Assembly (NCBI RefSeq): GCF_030317115.1
Contig: NZ_JASZYF010000003.1
Span: forward strand, 1-64,000
Direction: 5' to 3'
Length of the DNA stretch: 64,000 bases
Source: Variovorax gracilis
GTDB taxonomy: Bacteria > Pseudomonadota > Gammaproteobacteria > Burkholderiales > Burkholderiaceae_C
This document shows positions 34,387-44,020 of the stretch, piece by piece (within the stretch, counting starts at the first letter, position 1; each line of letters begins with the position of its first letter). The notes under the pieces were generated by a model that saw only the letters and a program-made list of their open reading frames with translations, did not search any database and had not been told where the DNA came from. The position numbers and the translations under genes were made by a program.

Positions 34387-34623
34387 TCAGGACTTTTGAC
34401 GCGCCTCGACGTCGATCGTCGACTTGTCGGCGGTGGTGTTGCCCGTGACCTGCGCGTTCGGACCGGCCGGCGTCTCGGGTGCTGCGCCGTCTTTCATGCC
34501 GTCCTTGAAACCCTTGACGGCGCCGCCGAGGTCGGAGCCCATGTTGCGGAGCTTCTTGGTGCCGAAGATCATCACGACGACAAGCAGCACGATCAGCCAG
34601 TGCCAGATGGAAAGTGAACCCAT
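34387..34623 (-). CDS. tatA: Twin-arginine translocase subunit TatA
   Basis: The 78-residue protein has a membrane helix ([23 protein letters not shown]), the FGTKKL hinge and an amphipathic helix ([17 protein letters not shown]). TatA forms the protein-conducting assembly. First of the tat genes, downstream of the HIT protein gene. Confidence 0.96.
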   Translation of the reverse strand: MGSLSIWHWLIVLLVVVMIFGTKKLRNMGSDLGGAVKGFKDGMKDGAAPETPAGPNAQVTGNTTADKSTIDVEARQKS

Positions 34624-34743
34624 GGATTACTCCTGAAGAATGTGAACGATTTTAGTCGGCGGAATTGACCGGCCGAAAACGATGGCTATCTGTTTTCCCG
34701 AACGCGCAGACTTCGGAAACCGCGCGGAAGCCCGAATCGCGAG

Positions 34744-35103
34744 TCAGCCTTTGAGCCAGGGCCTTGGACCACCCATGACGTGCACGTGGAGATGGTGAAC
34801 TTCCTGCCCGCCCTCCGCGCCTGTATTCACGACGATGCGAAAGCCTCCCGCCGGATAAGGCCTGCAACCTTGCTCGACGGCGAGCTTGGGCGCCAGCGTC
34901 ATGATCCTTCCCAGCAGCGCCGCATCGTCGCCAGTGACCTGGGCCATCGACGGAATGTGGCGCTTCGGCACGATCATGAAGTGCACCGGCGCCCAGGGGG
35001 CGATGTCGTGGAAGACAAAAAGCTCGTCGTCCTCGTACACCTTGCGGGAGGGAATCTTCCCTTCGATGATCTTGCAGAAGACGCAGTTCGGGTCAGACGA
35101 CAT
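34744..35103 (-). CDS. hinT: HIT-family nucleotide-binding hydrolase (HinT-like)
   Basis: From ATG 35103 (MSSDPNCVFCKII) the protein is 119 residues and carries the histidine triad HHLHVHV near the C-terminus, plus FHDIAPWAPVHFMIVPKRHI. HinT enzymes hydrolyse AMP-linked phosphoramidates. The CxxC near the start (CVFC) is common in this group. It overlaps the upstream membrane-protein gene by 11 nt. Confidence 0.94.
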   Translation of the reverse strand: MSSDPNCVFCKIIEGKIPSRKVYEDDELFVFHDIAPWAPVHFMIVPKRHIPSMAQVTGDDAALLGRIMTLAPKLAVEQGCRPYPAGGFRIVVNTGAEGGQEVHHLHVHVMGGPRPWLKG

Positions 35104-35482
35104 TGGAAGGCTCCATGGACCGGCCCGCATTCATGCGCACCATCCCCTTGACGATGCGATAGAGGAACCAGAGGGAGATCAGCGCCCAGGCGATCCAGCC
35201 CGGCACGAGAAACAGCAGCCAGAGCCATGAGGTCAGCACGTACAGCACGCCCGCCCACAGCACCGATCGGATGCGCCAGCTGAAGTGCGACGCCTGCCAG
35301 GTGCCCGCGGCATCGTCGCGCTTGACCAGGTCGATCACCAGCGCGATCAGCAGCAGGCCGATGGAAGCCTGCGCGCCCGGCAGCACGGCACCCACGGCGA
35401 CCACCAGATGCAGGATGTAACTGATCCAGCCCCAGGTCTTGAGCGAGTCGTCGGGCTCGACGGTCACGATGTCGTTGGGCAT
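35093..35482 (-). CDS. Small integral membrane protein, DUF4870-like
   Basis: The 129-residue protein from ATG 35482 (MPNDIVTVEPDD) has three to four membrane segments: WGWISYILHLVVAVGAVLP, IGLLLIALVIDLV, VLWAGVLYVLTSWLWLLFLVPGWIAWALISLWFLYR. The region around HFSWRIRSVLWAG resembles DUF4870-type proteins. It lies between hisE and hinT, a standard position in Comamonadaceae. Function unknown. Confidence 0.8.
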   Translation of the reverse strand: MPNDIVTVEPDDSLKTWGWISYILHLVVAVGAVLPGAQASIGLLLIALVIDLVKRDDAAGTWQASHFSWRIRSVLWAGVLYVLTSWLWLLFLVPGWIAWALISLWFLYRIVKGMVRMNAGRSMEPSNVV

Positions 35483-35493
35483 GGCGCGTCCTC

Positions 35494-35877
35494 TCAGTCG
35501 TTGGAAGCTTCGCGATCCTGCGCCTTGCGCAGGGCCTTTTCCTCGATGCCGCTGGTGCCTTCGCGGCGCTCCAGTTCCGCCACCACGTCGCGCGGCGAAA
35601 AGCCGTAGTGCGCCAGTGCGATCATGCTGTGGAACCACAGGTCGGCCACTTCGTTCACCAGCTTCGCGCGGTCGCCGCCGTGGTCGGCATCCTTCGCGGC
35701 CATCACGACTTCGGTGGCTTCCTCGCCGATCTTCTTGAGAAAGGCGTCCGGACCGCGGTGCAGGAGGCGCGCGACGTAGCTCTTGTCGGGGTCGCCGCCA
35801 CGCGCGGGCAGTCGGCTTTCGATCACGGCGGCCAGGCGCGCCAGCGCGTCTTCCGCGTTGCGTTCAGTAGTGCTCAT
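35494..35877 (-). CDS. hisE: Phosphoribosyl-ATP diphosphatase
   Basis: The 127-residue protein has the MazG-like helical fold: [29 protein letters not shown] (metal-binding E-E-x-x-E), and [17 protein letters not shown]. It removes pyrophosphate from PR-ATP, the second step of histidine synthesis. ATG 35877 overlaps the hisI stop as ATGA. Confidence 0.95.
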   Translation of the reverse strand: MSTTERNAEDALARLAAVIESRLPARGGDPDKSYVARLLHRGPDAFLKKIGEEATEVVMAAKDADHGGDRAKLVNEVADLWFHSMIALAHYGFSPRDVVAELERREGTSGIEEKALRKAQDREASND

Positions 35878-36275
35878 CTTGGGGACGATGTGTAGATCGA
35901 TGCGGGGTCTTTCAAGACCGGCTCCGCCACGGTCCACTGCCCGTTCTCATATTTGCTGAAGAAGCAGCTGTGACGCCCCGTGTGGCAGGCGATCCCCGGT
36001 TCATGGCCGAGCTGCGTGACCTTGAGAAGCACGACATCGTTGTCGCAATCGAGACGGATTTCGTGCACCGTCTGGACGTGGCCGGACTCCTCGCCCTTGA
36101 ACCACAGCTTGCCGCGTGACCTGCTGAAATACACGGCACGGCCGATTTCAGCGGTCTTCGCGAGCGCTTCGCGGTTCATCCAGGCAAACATCAACACGTC
36201 GTTGCTGCCCTGTTCCTGAGCGATCACCGGCACCAGGCCGTTCGCGTCCCATTTCACTTCGTCCAGCCAGTTCAT
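35874..36275 (-). CDS. hisI: Phosphoribosyl-AMP cyclohydrolase
   Basis: The 133-residue protein contains [52 protein letters not shown] and [10 protein letters not shown] (zinc and catalytic Cys/His). It opens the ring of PR-AMP, the third step of the pathway. I give ATG 36275 (MNWLDEV); a GTG at 36293 overlaps the hisF stop as GTGA and may be the true start. Confidence 0.95.
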   Translation of the reverse strand: MNWLDEVKWDANGLVPVIAQEQGSNDVLMFAWMNREALAKTAEIGRAVYFSRSRGKLWFKGEESGHVQTVHEIRLDCDNDVVLLKVTQLGHEPGIACHTGRHSCFFSKYENGQWTVAEPVLKDPASIYTSSPR

Positions 36276-36289
36276 CGGGCTATTGTCGG

Positions 36290-37069
36290 TCACAGCCGGA
36301 CCGGAATGCCGCGTGCGGCCATGCGCTGCTTGGCTTCGCCCACGGTGAATTCGCCGTAGTGGAAGATGCTGGCCGCCAGAACCGCATCGGCCCCCCCTGT
36401 CTGGATGCCGTCCGCCAGGTGCTCCAGGCTGCCGACGCCGCCCGAGGCAATCACCGGCACGCTGACCGCATCGCTCACGGCGCGCGTGAGTTCGAGGTCG
36501 AACCCGCTCTTGGTGCCGTCGCGGTCCATGCTGGTCAGCAGGATCTCGCCGGCACCGCGCCGCGCCATTTCGACAGCCCATTGCACGGCATCGAGGCCCG
36601 TGTTCTTGCGGCCACCGTGGCTATAGACGTCCCAGCCGGGGCCACGCGTCGCGGCATCCTCGGGGCTGCGACGCTTGGCGTCGATGGCCACCACGATGCA
36701 CTGCGCGCCGTACTTGCCGGCAGCGTCCTCGATGACCTGGGGATTGGCGATCGCGGCTGAATTGAAGCTGGTCTTGTCCGCCCCGGCATTGAGCAGGCGG
36801 CGCACGTCTGCGACCGTCCGCACGCCCCCGCCCACGGTCAGGGGAATGAACACCTGAGACGCTACGGCTTCGATGATGGGCAGGATGAGGTCGCGCCCGT
36901 CGCTGGTCGCGGTGATGTCCAGGAAGGTCAGTTCGTCGGCGCCTTGCGCGTTGTAGCGCGCAGCGATCTCGACCGGGTCGCCGGCATCGCGCAGTTCGAC
37001 GAAGTTGACGCCCTTGACGACACGGCCGCCGGTGACGTCGAGGCAGGGAATGATGCGTTTGGCAAGCAT
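36290..37069 (-). CDS. hisF: Imidazole glycerol phosphate synthase cyclase subunit
   Basis: The 259-residue (beta/alpha)8 barrel begins [23 protein letters not shown]; catalytic Asp11 lies in CLDV and the second catalytic Asp in [15 protein letters not shown]. HisF condenses PRFAR with ammonia delivered by HisH. In most relatives hisA is directly upstream of hisF; here it lies 3.3 kb away, across plus-strand transporter genes. Confidence 0.97.
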   Translation of the reverse strand: MLAKRIIPCLDVTGGRVVKGVNFVELRDAGDPVEIAARYNAQGADELTFLDITATSDGRDLILPIIEAVASQVFIPLTVGGGVRTVADVRRLLNAGADKTSFNSAAIANPQVIEDAAGKYGAQCIVVAIDAKRRSPEDAATRGPGWDVYSHGGRKNTGLDAVQWAVEMARRGAGEILLTSMDRDGTKSGFDLELTRAVSDAVSVPVIASGGVGSLEHLADGIQTGGADAVLAASIFHYGEFTVGEAKQRMAARGIPVRL

Positions 37070-37089
37070 GGATTCGTTCGGACAGGAAT

Positions 37090-37932
37090 TCAAAGGACGT
37101 GGAGTTGCTGCCAGCCCTGCCATTGGGCGCCGGGCGCCAGCAGGACAGGCTCGTCGATACGCGCGGCCTCGACGCAGAGCATGTGGCGCCAGCCATCATC
37201 GGGCAGGTCCTCGAGCTTGGCGCTCAGCAACGGGCCCGGGTTCCAAACGACGGTCTCGCTGCAACTCGCGCTTTGCGAGATTTCAAGCGTGCCGGACGGC
37301 TGCACCAGGCGCAGCGGCTTGGCGGGCGAGGCGTAGACGCTGTCGAATTCGGCCCCGAAACCCAGCGAGGGCGCCAATTCGACATGGCGATCGTCTCGCA
37401 CCGCGTCCCACCGGTTGGCTCCTTGCAGGCCTTCGAGCCGGGCGTCGGTGACCTCATCCACCCGCAAGTAGCTGTGCAGGGCCGCTGCGAACGACCAGGG
37501 TCCGCTGCCGGAGTTGTCGATCGTCAGGGCGATGCGCAGCATGTGCGGCGCCAGCGTCACTGCCAGCCGGGCGTGGAAGGAATGCGGCCAGATCGCCCGC
37601 GTGGCATCGTTGGACCGCAGCGAAAACACGACGGTCCGGCGCTTGCCGTCCTCCTCCTCCGACTCGGCCTGCCAGGCCACGTTGCGAACGAAACCGTGCT
37701 TGGGCAAGGGTCCCCGCATATTGAACTGCGGCCAGCAGATCGGCACGCCGCCGCGGATGGCGCTCTGGCCGTCGAAGTGTGCATCGGGGCTCAGATAGAG
37801 GCGTTCCACCCCGTCGGCCGTGGTCCAGGACAGCACATGGGCGCCATGCAGCGCGACGGTGCAGCTATCGCCCCCGGGCAGGGCGAGGCGCACTGCCGGC
37901 TGGCCGCGGAAGGAAAGCGCTTGGAGAGACAT
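37090..37932 (-). CDS. D-hexose-6-phosphate mutarotase (aldose-1-epimerase family, YeaD-like)
   Basis: The 280-residue protein shows [43 protein letters not shown] (family His), and a late [15 protein letters not shown] region with an acidic residue. It interconverts anomers of hexose 6-phosphates. It is 20 bp upstream of hisF on the same strand, so may be co-transcribed with the his genes although functionally unrelated. Confidence 0.9.
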   Translation of the reverse strand: MSLQALSFRGQPAVRLALPGGDSCTVALHGAHVLSWTTADGVERLYLSPDAHFDGQSAIRGGVPICWPQFNMRGPLPKHGFVRNVAWQAESEEEDGKRRTVVFSLRSNDATRAIWPHSFHARLAVTLAPHMLRIALTIDNSGSGPWSFAAALHSYLRVDEVTDARLEGLQGANRWDAVRDDRHVELAPSLGFGAEFDSVYASPAKPLRLVQPSGTLEISQSASCSETVVWNPGPLLSAKLEDLPDDGWRHMLCVEAARIDEPVLLAPGAQWQGWQQLHVL

Positions 37933-38103
37933 GACCCGATTCTAGGTTTGGCCCGCATGCCCCGACCGGCGTCCAGAGATGCAGTTGCTCGTCGGCATTG
38001 CAGCCGGCGCCTATTTGGCTTGAAATCGCATCAGCAGACGGTTGCCGGATGCGGCTGTCGGCCAGAGAAGACTCTCTCCAGAACTCACTCGCAAGGAGCT
38101 CCC

Positions 38104-39411
38104 ATGAGAAGGAAACTGCCGCCAGCGGCCTGGATTCTGATAGCGATGGTGATCGGGATCATTCTGGGCTACATGGTCTTCGTCAGCTTCCCGGACAAGA
38201 AGTCCGCAGCGGAGATCGCAGGCTACATCTCGATCATGTCGGACGTGTTCCTGCGACTGATCAAGATGCTGATCGGGCCGCTCGTCTTCTCCACGCTGGT
38301 CGTCGGCATCGCCCACATGGGGGACGCCGCCGCGGTCGGGCGTGTGTTCGGCAAGGCGCTGGGGTGGTTCATCACGGCATCGCTGATCTCGCTCATCCTG
38401 GGCCTGGTGATGGCCAACCTGCTGCAGCCCGGCCACAACCTCGGCCTGCCGCTGCCGGACATCGGTTCCTCGGCGAACCTCGCGACTTCGAAGTTCACCC
38501 TCAAGGACTTCGTCGGCCATGTGGTTCCCAAGTCCTTCGTCGAGGCCATGGCCAACAACGAGATCCTGCAGATCGTGGTGTTCTCGATGTTCTTCGGCGT
38601 CGCGCTCGCCTCGCTGGGCGAAAAGGGCAAGACGCTGGTCGCCTCCATCGACGAACTGTCGCACGCCATGCTCAAGATCACGGGCTACGTGATGAAGCTG
38701 GCCCCGCTGGCGGTCATGGCTGCCATGGCCGCGACGGTGGCGACCAATGGCCTGCAGATCCTGATCAAGTTCGCGGTCTTCATGGGCGGCTTCTACCTCA
38801 GCCTGTTCATCCTCTGGGGAGTGCTTGCCTTCGCGGGCTTCGTCTTCCTGGGGCCGCGCATCGTGAAGCTGCTCAAGCTCATCCGGGAGCCCTTCCTGCT
38901 GTCCTTTGCCACGGCGAGTTCGGAGGCCGCCTATCCGAAGATCCTCATCGCGCTGGACCGTTTCGGCGTCAAGCGCAAGATCTCCAGCTTCGTAATGCCA
39001 ATGGGCTATTCCTTCAACCTGGATGGCTCGATGATGTACTGCACCTTCGCCGTGCTGTTCATCGCCCAGGCCTACGACATCCCGCTGTCGATCGGCACCC
39101 AGATCACCATGCTGCTGATTCTCATGCTGACGTCGAAGGGCATGGCCGGCGTTCCGCGCGCATCGCTGGTGGTGATCGCTGCCACCTTGAACCAGTTCAA
39201 CATCCCTGAAGCGGGCCTGCTGCTGATTCTTGGCGTCGACACCTTCCTGGACATGGGCCGCTCGGCGACCAACGCGGTCGGCAATTCCATCGCCACGGCG
39301 GTGGTCGCCAAGTGGGAAGGCGAACTCCTCACGGAAAGCGAGGCCGAGGCGAACGCCAGGACGATGGACGCCGAACTGGCGGCCACCCTCGCCCATCCTG
39401 CGCACGCCTGA
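38104..39411 (+). CDS. Dicarboxylate/amino acid:cation symporter (DctA/GltP family)
   Basis: The 435-residue protein is preceded by AAGGAG. Signatures are FLRLIKMLIGPLVFSTLVVGIAHMGD, the serine-rich re-entrant loop SFATASSEAAYPKIL, FVMPMGYSFNLDGSMMYC and DTFLDMGRSATNAVGNSIATAVVAKWEGEL (NxxG/D cation-binding helix 8). It imports C4-dicarboxylates or acidic amino acids with protons or sodium. A binding-protein gene follows after 7 bp, an unusual partner since this family needs none. Confidence 0.93.
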   Translation: MRRKLPPAAWILIAMVIGIILGYMVFVSFPDKKSAAEIAGYISIMSDVFLRLIKMLIGPLVFSTLVVGIAHMGDAAAVGRVFGKALGWFITASLISLILGLVMANLLQPGHNLGLPLPDIGSSANLATSKFTLKDFVGHVVPKSFVEAMANNEILQIVVFSMFFGVALASLGEKGKTLVASIDELSHAMLKITGYVMKLAPLAVMAAMAATVATNGLQILIKFAVFMGGFYLSLFILWGVLAFAGFVFLGPRIVKLLKLIREPFLLSFATASSEAAYPKILIALDRFGVKRKISSFVMPMGYSFNLDGSMMYCTFAVLFIAQAYDIPLSIGTQITMLLILMLTSKGMAGVPRASLVVIAATLNQFNIPEAGLLLILGVDTFLDMGRSATNAVGNSIATAVVAKWEGELLTESEAEANARTMDAELAATLAHPAHA

Positions 39412-39418
39412 GGCTGCC

Positions 39419-40354
39419 ATGACGCGCTTACAGAAGCTGTCGATCGCCGCGGCCCTGCTTGGCGGCCTCCTGTGCCTGTCGCCGGCGGCCGCCCAGACCG
39501 AGCCGATTCCGGCCGCGCCGGCGGAACTGACCGGGACGCTGGCCAAGGTGCGCGAATCGGGAACGGTCACCATCGGCTACCGGGAATCCTCGGTGCCGTT
39601 CTCCTACCTGTCCGCGCGCAACGAGCCCATCGGCTATTCGATCGAACTGTGCAAGGCGGTGGTCGAGGCGATGAGCGAAGCGGTGCACAAGTCGCTCACG
39701 ACGAAATGGGTACCGGTGACCTCCGAGTCGCGCATCGACGCGGTGGTGAACGGCCAGGTCGATCTCGAGTGCGGTTCGACCACGAACAACCTCGAACGGC
39801 AGAAACGCGTCAGCTTCTCGCCGACGATGTTCGTGTCGGGCACCAAGTTGCTGGTCAAGAAGGGCTCCCCGATCCAGTCGTTCACCGATCTGGCGGGAAA
39901 GAACGTGGCCGTGACCAGCGGAACCACCAACGAGAAGACGATGCGGGACCTGTCCACCCGCTTCAAGCTCGGCCTGAATCTGCTGGTGTCGCGCGACCAC
40001 GCCGAGTCCTTTGCGCTGGTGAAGACCGGAAAGGCCGATGCGTTCGCGACCGACGACGTGCTCCTGTACGGCCTGATCGCGCAGGACCGCGGTACCGCCC
40101 AGGGGCCGAGCGACTATTACGTGGTCGGCGACTTTCTCTCGTACGACCCGTACGGCGTGATGTACCGGAAGAACGATCCCCAGATGGCGACGGTGGTCAA
40201 CAACACCTTTCACGACCTGGCGGAGGATGGAGAAATCGAGCGCCAGTACAAGCGCTGGTTCCTGCGCAAGCTGCCGTCGGGGACGAGCATCAACCTGCCG
40301 ATGAGCCCTCAGCTGGAAACCATCATCCAGACAATGGCGGTGAAATCTGAATAA
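39419..40354 (+). CDS. Amino-acid ABC-type periplasmic binding protein (glutamate/aspartate-like)
   Basis: The 311-residue protein has a signal peptide (LSIAAALLGGLLCLSPAAAQ) and a type-II binding fold: TVTIGYRESSVPFSYLSARNEPIGYSIELCKAVVEAM, DLECGSTTNNLERQKRVSFSPTMFV, and DDVLLYGLIAQDR. This is the glutamate/aspartate (GltI) group. No ABC permease or ATPase genes accompany it; it follows the symporter by 7 bp, so it may serve a transporter elsewhere or a sensing role. Confidence 0.92.
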   Translation: MTRLQKLSIAAALLGGLLCLSPAAAQTEPIPAAPAELTGTLAKVRESGTVTIGYRESSVPFSYLSARNEPIGYSIELCKAVVEAMSEAVHKSLTTKWVPVTSESRIDAVVNGQVDLECGSTTNNLERQKRVSFSPTMFVSGTKLLVKKGSPIQSFTDLAGKNVAVTSGTTNEKTMRDLSTRFKLGLNLLVSRDHAESFALVKTGKADAFATDDVLLYGLIAQDRGTAQGPSDYYVVGDFLSYDPYGVMYRKNDPQMATVVNNTFHDLAEDGEIERQYKRWFLRKLPSGTSINLPMSPQLETIIQTMAVKSE

Positions 40355-40368
40355 CTCCCAGGAGCCGT

Positions 40369-41115
40369 TCAGGCAGCGTCTGCGAGTTCGTCGGCCCGGG
40401 CCTGTGCTGTGGCGAAGTCCAGGTCGCCCGAGTAGATCGCGCGGCCGCAAATCACGCCTTCTACACCGTCGGGTTCGACGGCGCACAGCTTGTCGATATC
40501 GGCCATGTTCGAAAGGCCACCCGAAGCAATCACCGGAATGGTCAGCGCCTGGGCCAGCCTGACCGTAGCCTCGATGTTGATGCCCGACAGCATGCCGTCG
40601 CGGCCGATGTCGGTGTAGATGATCGACTCGACGCCGTAATCCTCGAACTTCTTGCCCAGGTCGGAGACCTCGTGGCCGGTAAGCTTGCTCCAGCCGTCGG
40701 TCGCCACCTTGCCGTCCTTGGCGTCGAGGCCCACGATGATGTGGCCGCCGAAGGCGCTGCAGGCGTCCTTCAGGAACCCGGGGTTCTTGACCGCTGCGGT
40801 GCCGATGATCACGTAGCGCAGGCCGTCGTCGATGTAGCGCTCGATGGTGTCCAGGTCGCGGATGCCGCCGCCGAGCTGTACCGGAATGTCGTCGCCGACC
40901 TCCCTCAGGATCGCCTTGATCGCCGCATGGTTCTGCGGCTTCCCGGCGAAAGCGCCGTTGAGGTCGACCAGATGCAGCCGCCGCGCACCGGCTTCGAGCC
41001 ACTTGCGCGCCATCGCGGCCGGGTCTTCACTGAAAGTGGTGGACTGGTCCATGTCGCCTTGCTTGAGGCGAACGCAGTGGCCATCCTTGAGGTCGATCGC
41101 AGGAATGAGGAGCAT
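40369..41115 (-). CDS. hisA: Phosphoribosylformimino-AICAR-phosphate isomerase
   Basis: The 248-residue (beta/alpha)8 barrel starts [21 protein letters not shown] (catalytic Asp8), with [16 protein letters not shown] and [13 protein letters not shown] (second Asp). It isomerises ProFAR to PRFAR. It is convergent with the binding-protein gene (14-bp gap) and 146 bp downstream of hisH, no longer adjacent to hisF. Confidence 0.97.
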   Translation of the reverse strand: MLLIPAIDLKDGHCVRLKQGDMDQSTTFSEDPAAMARKWLEAGARRLHLVDLNGAFAGKPQNHAAIKAILREVGDDIPVQLGGGIRDLDTIERYIDDGLRYVIIGTAAVKNPGFLKDACSAFGGHIIVGLDAKDGKVATDGWSKLTGHEVSDLGKKFEDYGVESIIYTDIGRDGMLSGINIEATVRLAQALTIPVIASGGLSNMADIDKLCAVEPDGVEGVICGRAIYSGDLDFATAQARADELADAA

Positions 41116-41261
41116 GGTGCGGGATTGCGTGGAACGAACGATGAAGTCGCGAAGGATCGTGCGGACGAGCGGAAGTGGGTGGCGAAAAGCGCGATCGTAC
41201 TCAGAATCGGGCGAGCGCCGCAGGCACGGACGCGAGCCGCACGGTCGATGCGTTCAAGGTG

Positions 41262-41912
41262 TCAGGGATTCCAGTGGAGGAAATTTCGATAGAGCTGCAA
41301 CCCATGGTCCGCACTCTTCTCCGGGTGGAACTGGGTAGCAAAAATATTATCGCGTGCGACGGCGGCGGTAAAGCGCTCGCCGTATTCCGCCTCCCCCGCA
41401 CTGTGGCTGGGGTCGGTCGGCCGGGCGTAGAAGCTGTGGACGAAATAGAAGTAGCTCTGGTCGGGCACTCCCGCCCAGACCGGGTGCGGCCGCATCTGCC
41501 GGACCTGGTTCCAGCCCATCTGCGGCACCTTGTAACGGCTGCCATCCGGCTGGGTACGGCCCGCCAGCTCGAACTTGCGCACATTGCCGGGAATCAGGTC
41601 CAGGCCGTCGGTCGGCCCCTCGTCGCTGTGCGACAGGAGCATCTGCATGCCGACGCAGACGCCGAACAACGGCTTGCTGGCCGCCGCCTCGAGCACGGGT
41701 TCCAGCAGCCCCGAATCGCGAAGTTCGCGCATGCAATCCGGCATGGCGCCCTGCCCTGGCAGCACCACGCGGGTAGCCCGGCGCACGACGTCCGGATCGG
41801 AGGTGACGAACACCTCCACCCCGACCTGATCGGCCGCATGCTGCACGGCCTGCGACACGGACCGCAGGTTGCCCATGCCGTAGTCGACGACGGCAACGGT
41901 ATTGCTTGTCAG
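41262..41912 (-). CDS. hisH: Imidazole glycerol phosphate synthase glutaminase subunit, probable CTG start
   Basis: The 216-residue class-I glutamine amidotransferase has [12 protein letters not shown], the oxyanion strand LPGQGAMPD, nucleophile Cys in [12 protein letters not shown] and the His-Glu pair in ATQFHPEKS. It feeds ammonia to HisF. No ATG, GTG or TTG lies at the expected position; codon 1 appears to be CTG at 41912, sharing bases with the hisB stop (CTGA) and preceded by GAAGGG at 6 nt. The only other in-frame option is a GTG at 42011, deep in hisB. Confidence 0.93.
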   Translation of the reverse strand: MTSNTVAVVDYGMGNLRSVSQAVQHAADQVGVEVFVTSDPDVVRRATRVVLPGQGAMPDCMRELRDSGLLEPVLEAAASKPLFGVCVGMQMLLSHSDEGPTDGLDLIPGNVRKFELAGRTQPDGSRYKVPQMGWNQVRQMRPHPVWAGVPDQSYFYFVHSFYARPTDPSHSAGEAEYGERFTAAVARDNIFATQFHPEKSADHGLQLYRNFLHWNP

Positions 41913-42538
41913 AGCGAACCCTTCGTCGAAGGAATGACACCCGCGGAGCGCGGATCGAGTTCCAGCGCCGCGCGCAGTGCCCGCGCGAAGGCCTTGAAGA
42001 CCGTCTCGCACTGGTGGTGCGCGTTCACGCCCTTGAGATTGTCGATATGGAGCGTCACGAACGCGTGGTTGACGAAGCCCTGGAAGAACTCGTACGTGAG
42101 CTGGCTGTCGAAGGTGCCGATCATGCCGCTCGTGAAGGGCACGTCCATCACCAGGCCGGGACGGCCGGAAAAGTCGATCACGACGCGGCTCAGCGCCTCG
42201 TCCAGCGGCACGTAGGCATGGCCATAGCGGCGAATGCCCTTCTTGTCGCCCACGGCCTTGGCGACCGCCTGTCCCAGCGTGATGCCGACGTCTTCCACCG
42301 TGTGGTGGCCGTCGATGTGCAGGTCGCCCTTGCAGTCGATGTCGAGGTCGATCAGCCCGTGGCGGGCGATCTGGTCGAGCATGTGGTCGAAGAAGCCAAT
42401 GCCGGTCGACAGCTTCGAGCGGCCGGTGCCGTCGAGGTTGACCTGGACCGTGATCTTCGTTTCAGCCGTGTTGCGCGTGACCGCCGCCGTTCGAGCGGAG
42501 GCGGCGACGACTGCTTCGGGTGCCGTGGGGGTATTCAT
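41909..42538 (-). CDS. hisB: Imidazoleglycerol-phosphate dehydratase
   Basis: The 209-residue monofunctional enzyme has the metal-binding HxxxH-type motifs [24 protein letters not shown], and HAFVTLH...[17 protein letters not shown]. An Ala-rich N-terminal extension of about 25 residues precedes the core. It dehydrates IGP to imidazole acetol phosphate. The ATG at 42538 overlaps the hisC stop. Confidence 0.97.
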   Translation of the reverse strand: MNTPTAPEAVVAASARTAAVTRNTAETKITVQVNLDGTGRSKLSTGIGFFDHMLDQIARHGLIDLDIDCKGDLHIDGHHTVEDVGITLGQAVAKAVGDKKGIRRYGHAYVPLDEALSRVVIDFSGRPGLVMDVPFTSGMIGTFDSQLTYEFFQGFVNHAFVTLHIDNLKGVNAHHQCETVFKAFARALRAALELDPRSAGVIPSTKGSL

Positions 42539-43626
42539 AGTGAGGCTTCGAGTGCCGCGAGCATCCGCGTGTTCTCGTCGGCGGTTCCGACGGTCAGGCG
42601 CAGGCAATTCGCGAGCAGGGAGTGCATTTTAGAAACGTTCTTGACCAGCACACCGCCCGCCTTCATACCCTCGAAGGTCTTTGTGGCATCGGGGACACGT
42701 ACCAGCATCATGTTGGCTTCGCTGGGCCAAACCTTCACACCCGGCAGGCGCGCCAGCCCCTCGGCGAGCCGGGCGCGCTGGCTTCGGATGTCGGCGGCCT
42801 GCCGCTCGAACACGTCGGCGTGCTCCAGCGCGAAGAGCGCGCACTCGCAGTTGAGCACGCTGATGTTGTAGGGCGGGCGCACCTTGTCGACCTCGGCGAT
42901 CAGGGCAGCGGGCCCCATCATGTAGCCCAGGCGGACGCCGGCGAGGCCGAACTTGCTGAGCGTGCGCATCAGGAGGACGTGGTCGCGGCGGGCAACCCGG
43001 TCGATGTAGCTCCTGGCGGCAAAGGGCTGGTAGGCCTCGTCGATGACCACCAGGCCGCCTTGCGCGCCCTGGGCATCGATGATCTTCTCGATCACGGCAT
43101 CGTCCCAGAGGTTGGCGGTCGGGTTGTTCGGATAGGCCAGGTAGACGATGGCCGGCTTTTCCTGCGCGATGGCGTCGAGCATGGCGCCTTCGTCCAGCTC
43201 GAAGTCGGTGGTCAGCGGCACCCCCACGAAGCGCAGGCCCTGCAGTTGCGCGCTCATCGCGTACATCACGAAACCTGGAACGGGCGCCAGGATCGCCGCG
43301 CCTGGGAGATCGCAGGCCATGGCGAGCAGCGAAATCAGCTCGTCCGAGCCATTGCCCAGCATGAGCGCAAAGCCTTCCGGCATGGCGGCATGCCTTGCCA
43401 GGGCGCGCTGCAGTTCGGCCCCGCGTTCACCCGGATAGCGGTTCAGCGCGAGCGTACCGAGGCGCCGGCCAAGGGCGGCCTGCAACTCCGGCGGCAGGCC
43501 GTAGGGGTTCTCCATGGCGTCGAGCTTGAGCAGGCCGCGCGCATCCTGCACCGCGTAGGCATGCATGGATTGCACGTCGGCACGGATCCGGCCGAGCGCA
43601 GCGGGGGTGACAGTCTTGGAGGTCAT
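42535..43626 (-). CDS. hisC: Histidinol-phosphate aminotransferase
   Basis: The 363-residue fold-type I PLP enzyme shows [48 protein letters not shown], and the PLP lysine in [19 protein letters not shown] 43626 (MTSKTVTP) was preferred to a TTG three codons earlier. It starts 5 bp after the small secreted-protein gene. Confidence 0.96.
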   Translation of the reverse strand: MTSKTVTPAALGRIRADVQSMHAYAVQDARGLLKLDAMENPYGLPPELQAALGRRLGTLALNRYPGERGAELQRALARHAAMPEGFALMLGNGSDELISLLAMACDLPGAAILAPVPGFVMYAMSAQLQGLRFVGVPLTTDFELDEGAMLDAIAQEKPAIVYLAYPNNPTANLWDDAVIEKIIDAQGAQGGLVVIDEAYQPFAARSYIDRVARRDHVLLMRTLSKFGLAGVRLGYMMGPAALIAEVDKVRPPYNISVLNCECALFALEHADVFERQAADIRSQRARLAEGLARLPGVKVWPSEANMMLVRVPDATKTFEGMKAGGVLVKNVSKMHSLLANCLRLTVGTADENTRMLAALEASL

Positions 43627-43631
43627 TCGAT

Positions 43632-44009
43632 TCAAGGATTGCAGCGGTAGCTGTTGCGCAATGCGGCCGAGAGCACGAACTGGACCGGCATGTCGGCCTC
43701 GTAGCTGTCGGCGTTGCGCGTCAGTTCGGACTGGTAGAGGGAGCGAGCCATTACCGGCTCGAATTTTCGCCCGTTGATGCAGAAAGGCGGCTTCTGGCCC
43801 GCGCGCTGCGCCGCGTCGCTCGCCTCGCGCAGGCCTTCCATCACACCGACGAGATAGTAGTTGGCGTAGAGCTTGCCTTCCTTTTCGTTGGCTTCCAGGG
43901 TACGCAACTCGCGGATGGTCATCGCCTGGGCGCTCACGGCACAGGCGAGCGCGGCCAAGGCCAGCAACTGCCCGAGCCGGTCAAGTCGGATTCGCGTCAC
44001 GGCGCCCAT
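43632..44009 (-). CDS. Small secreted protein, Rap1a/Tai-like (tentative), inside the his operon
   Basis: The 125-residue product has a signal peptide (LLALAALACAVSAQA) and a mature domain with two cysteines (PFCINGRKFEP and the C-terminal SYRCNP). YYLVGVMEGLREAS followed by a Cys pair resembles the Rap1a/Tai-type fold, known as type VI effector-immunity proteins and as housekeeping periplasmic proteins. It lies between hisD (11 bp) and hisC (5 bp), so it must be expressed with the pathway. A histidine role is not suggested by its sequence. Confidence 0.75.
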   Translation of the reverse strand: MGAVTRIRLDRLGQLLALAALACAVSAQAMTIRELRTLEANEKEGKLYANYYLVGVMEGLREASDAAQRAGQKPPFCINGRKFEPVMARSLYQSELTRNADSYEADMPVQFVLSAALRNSYRCNP

Positions 44010-44020
44010 CCCGCATTCCC

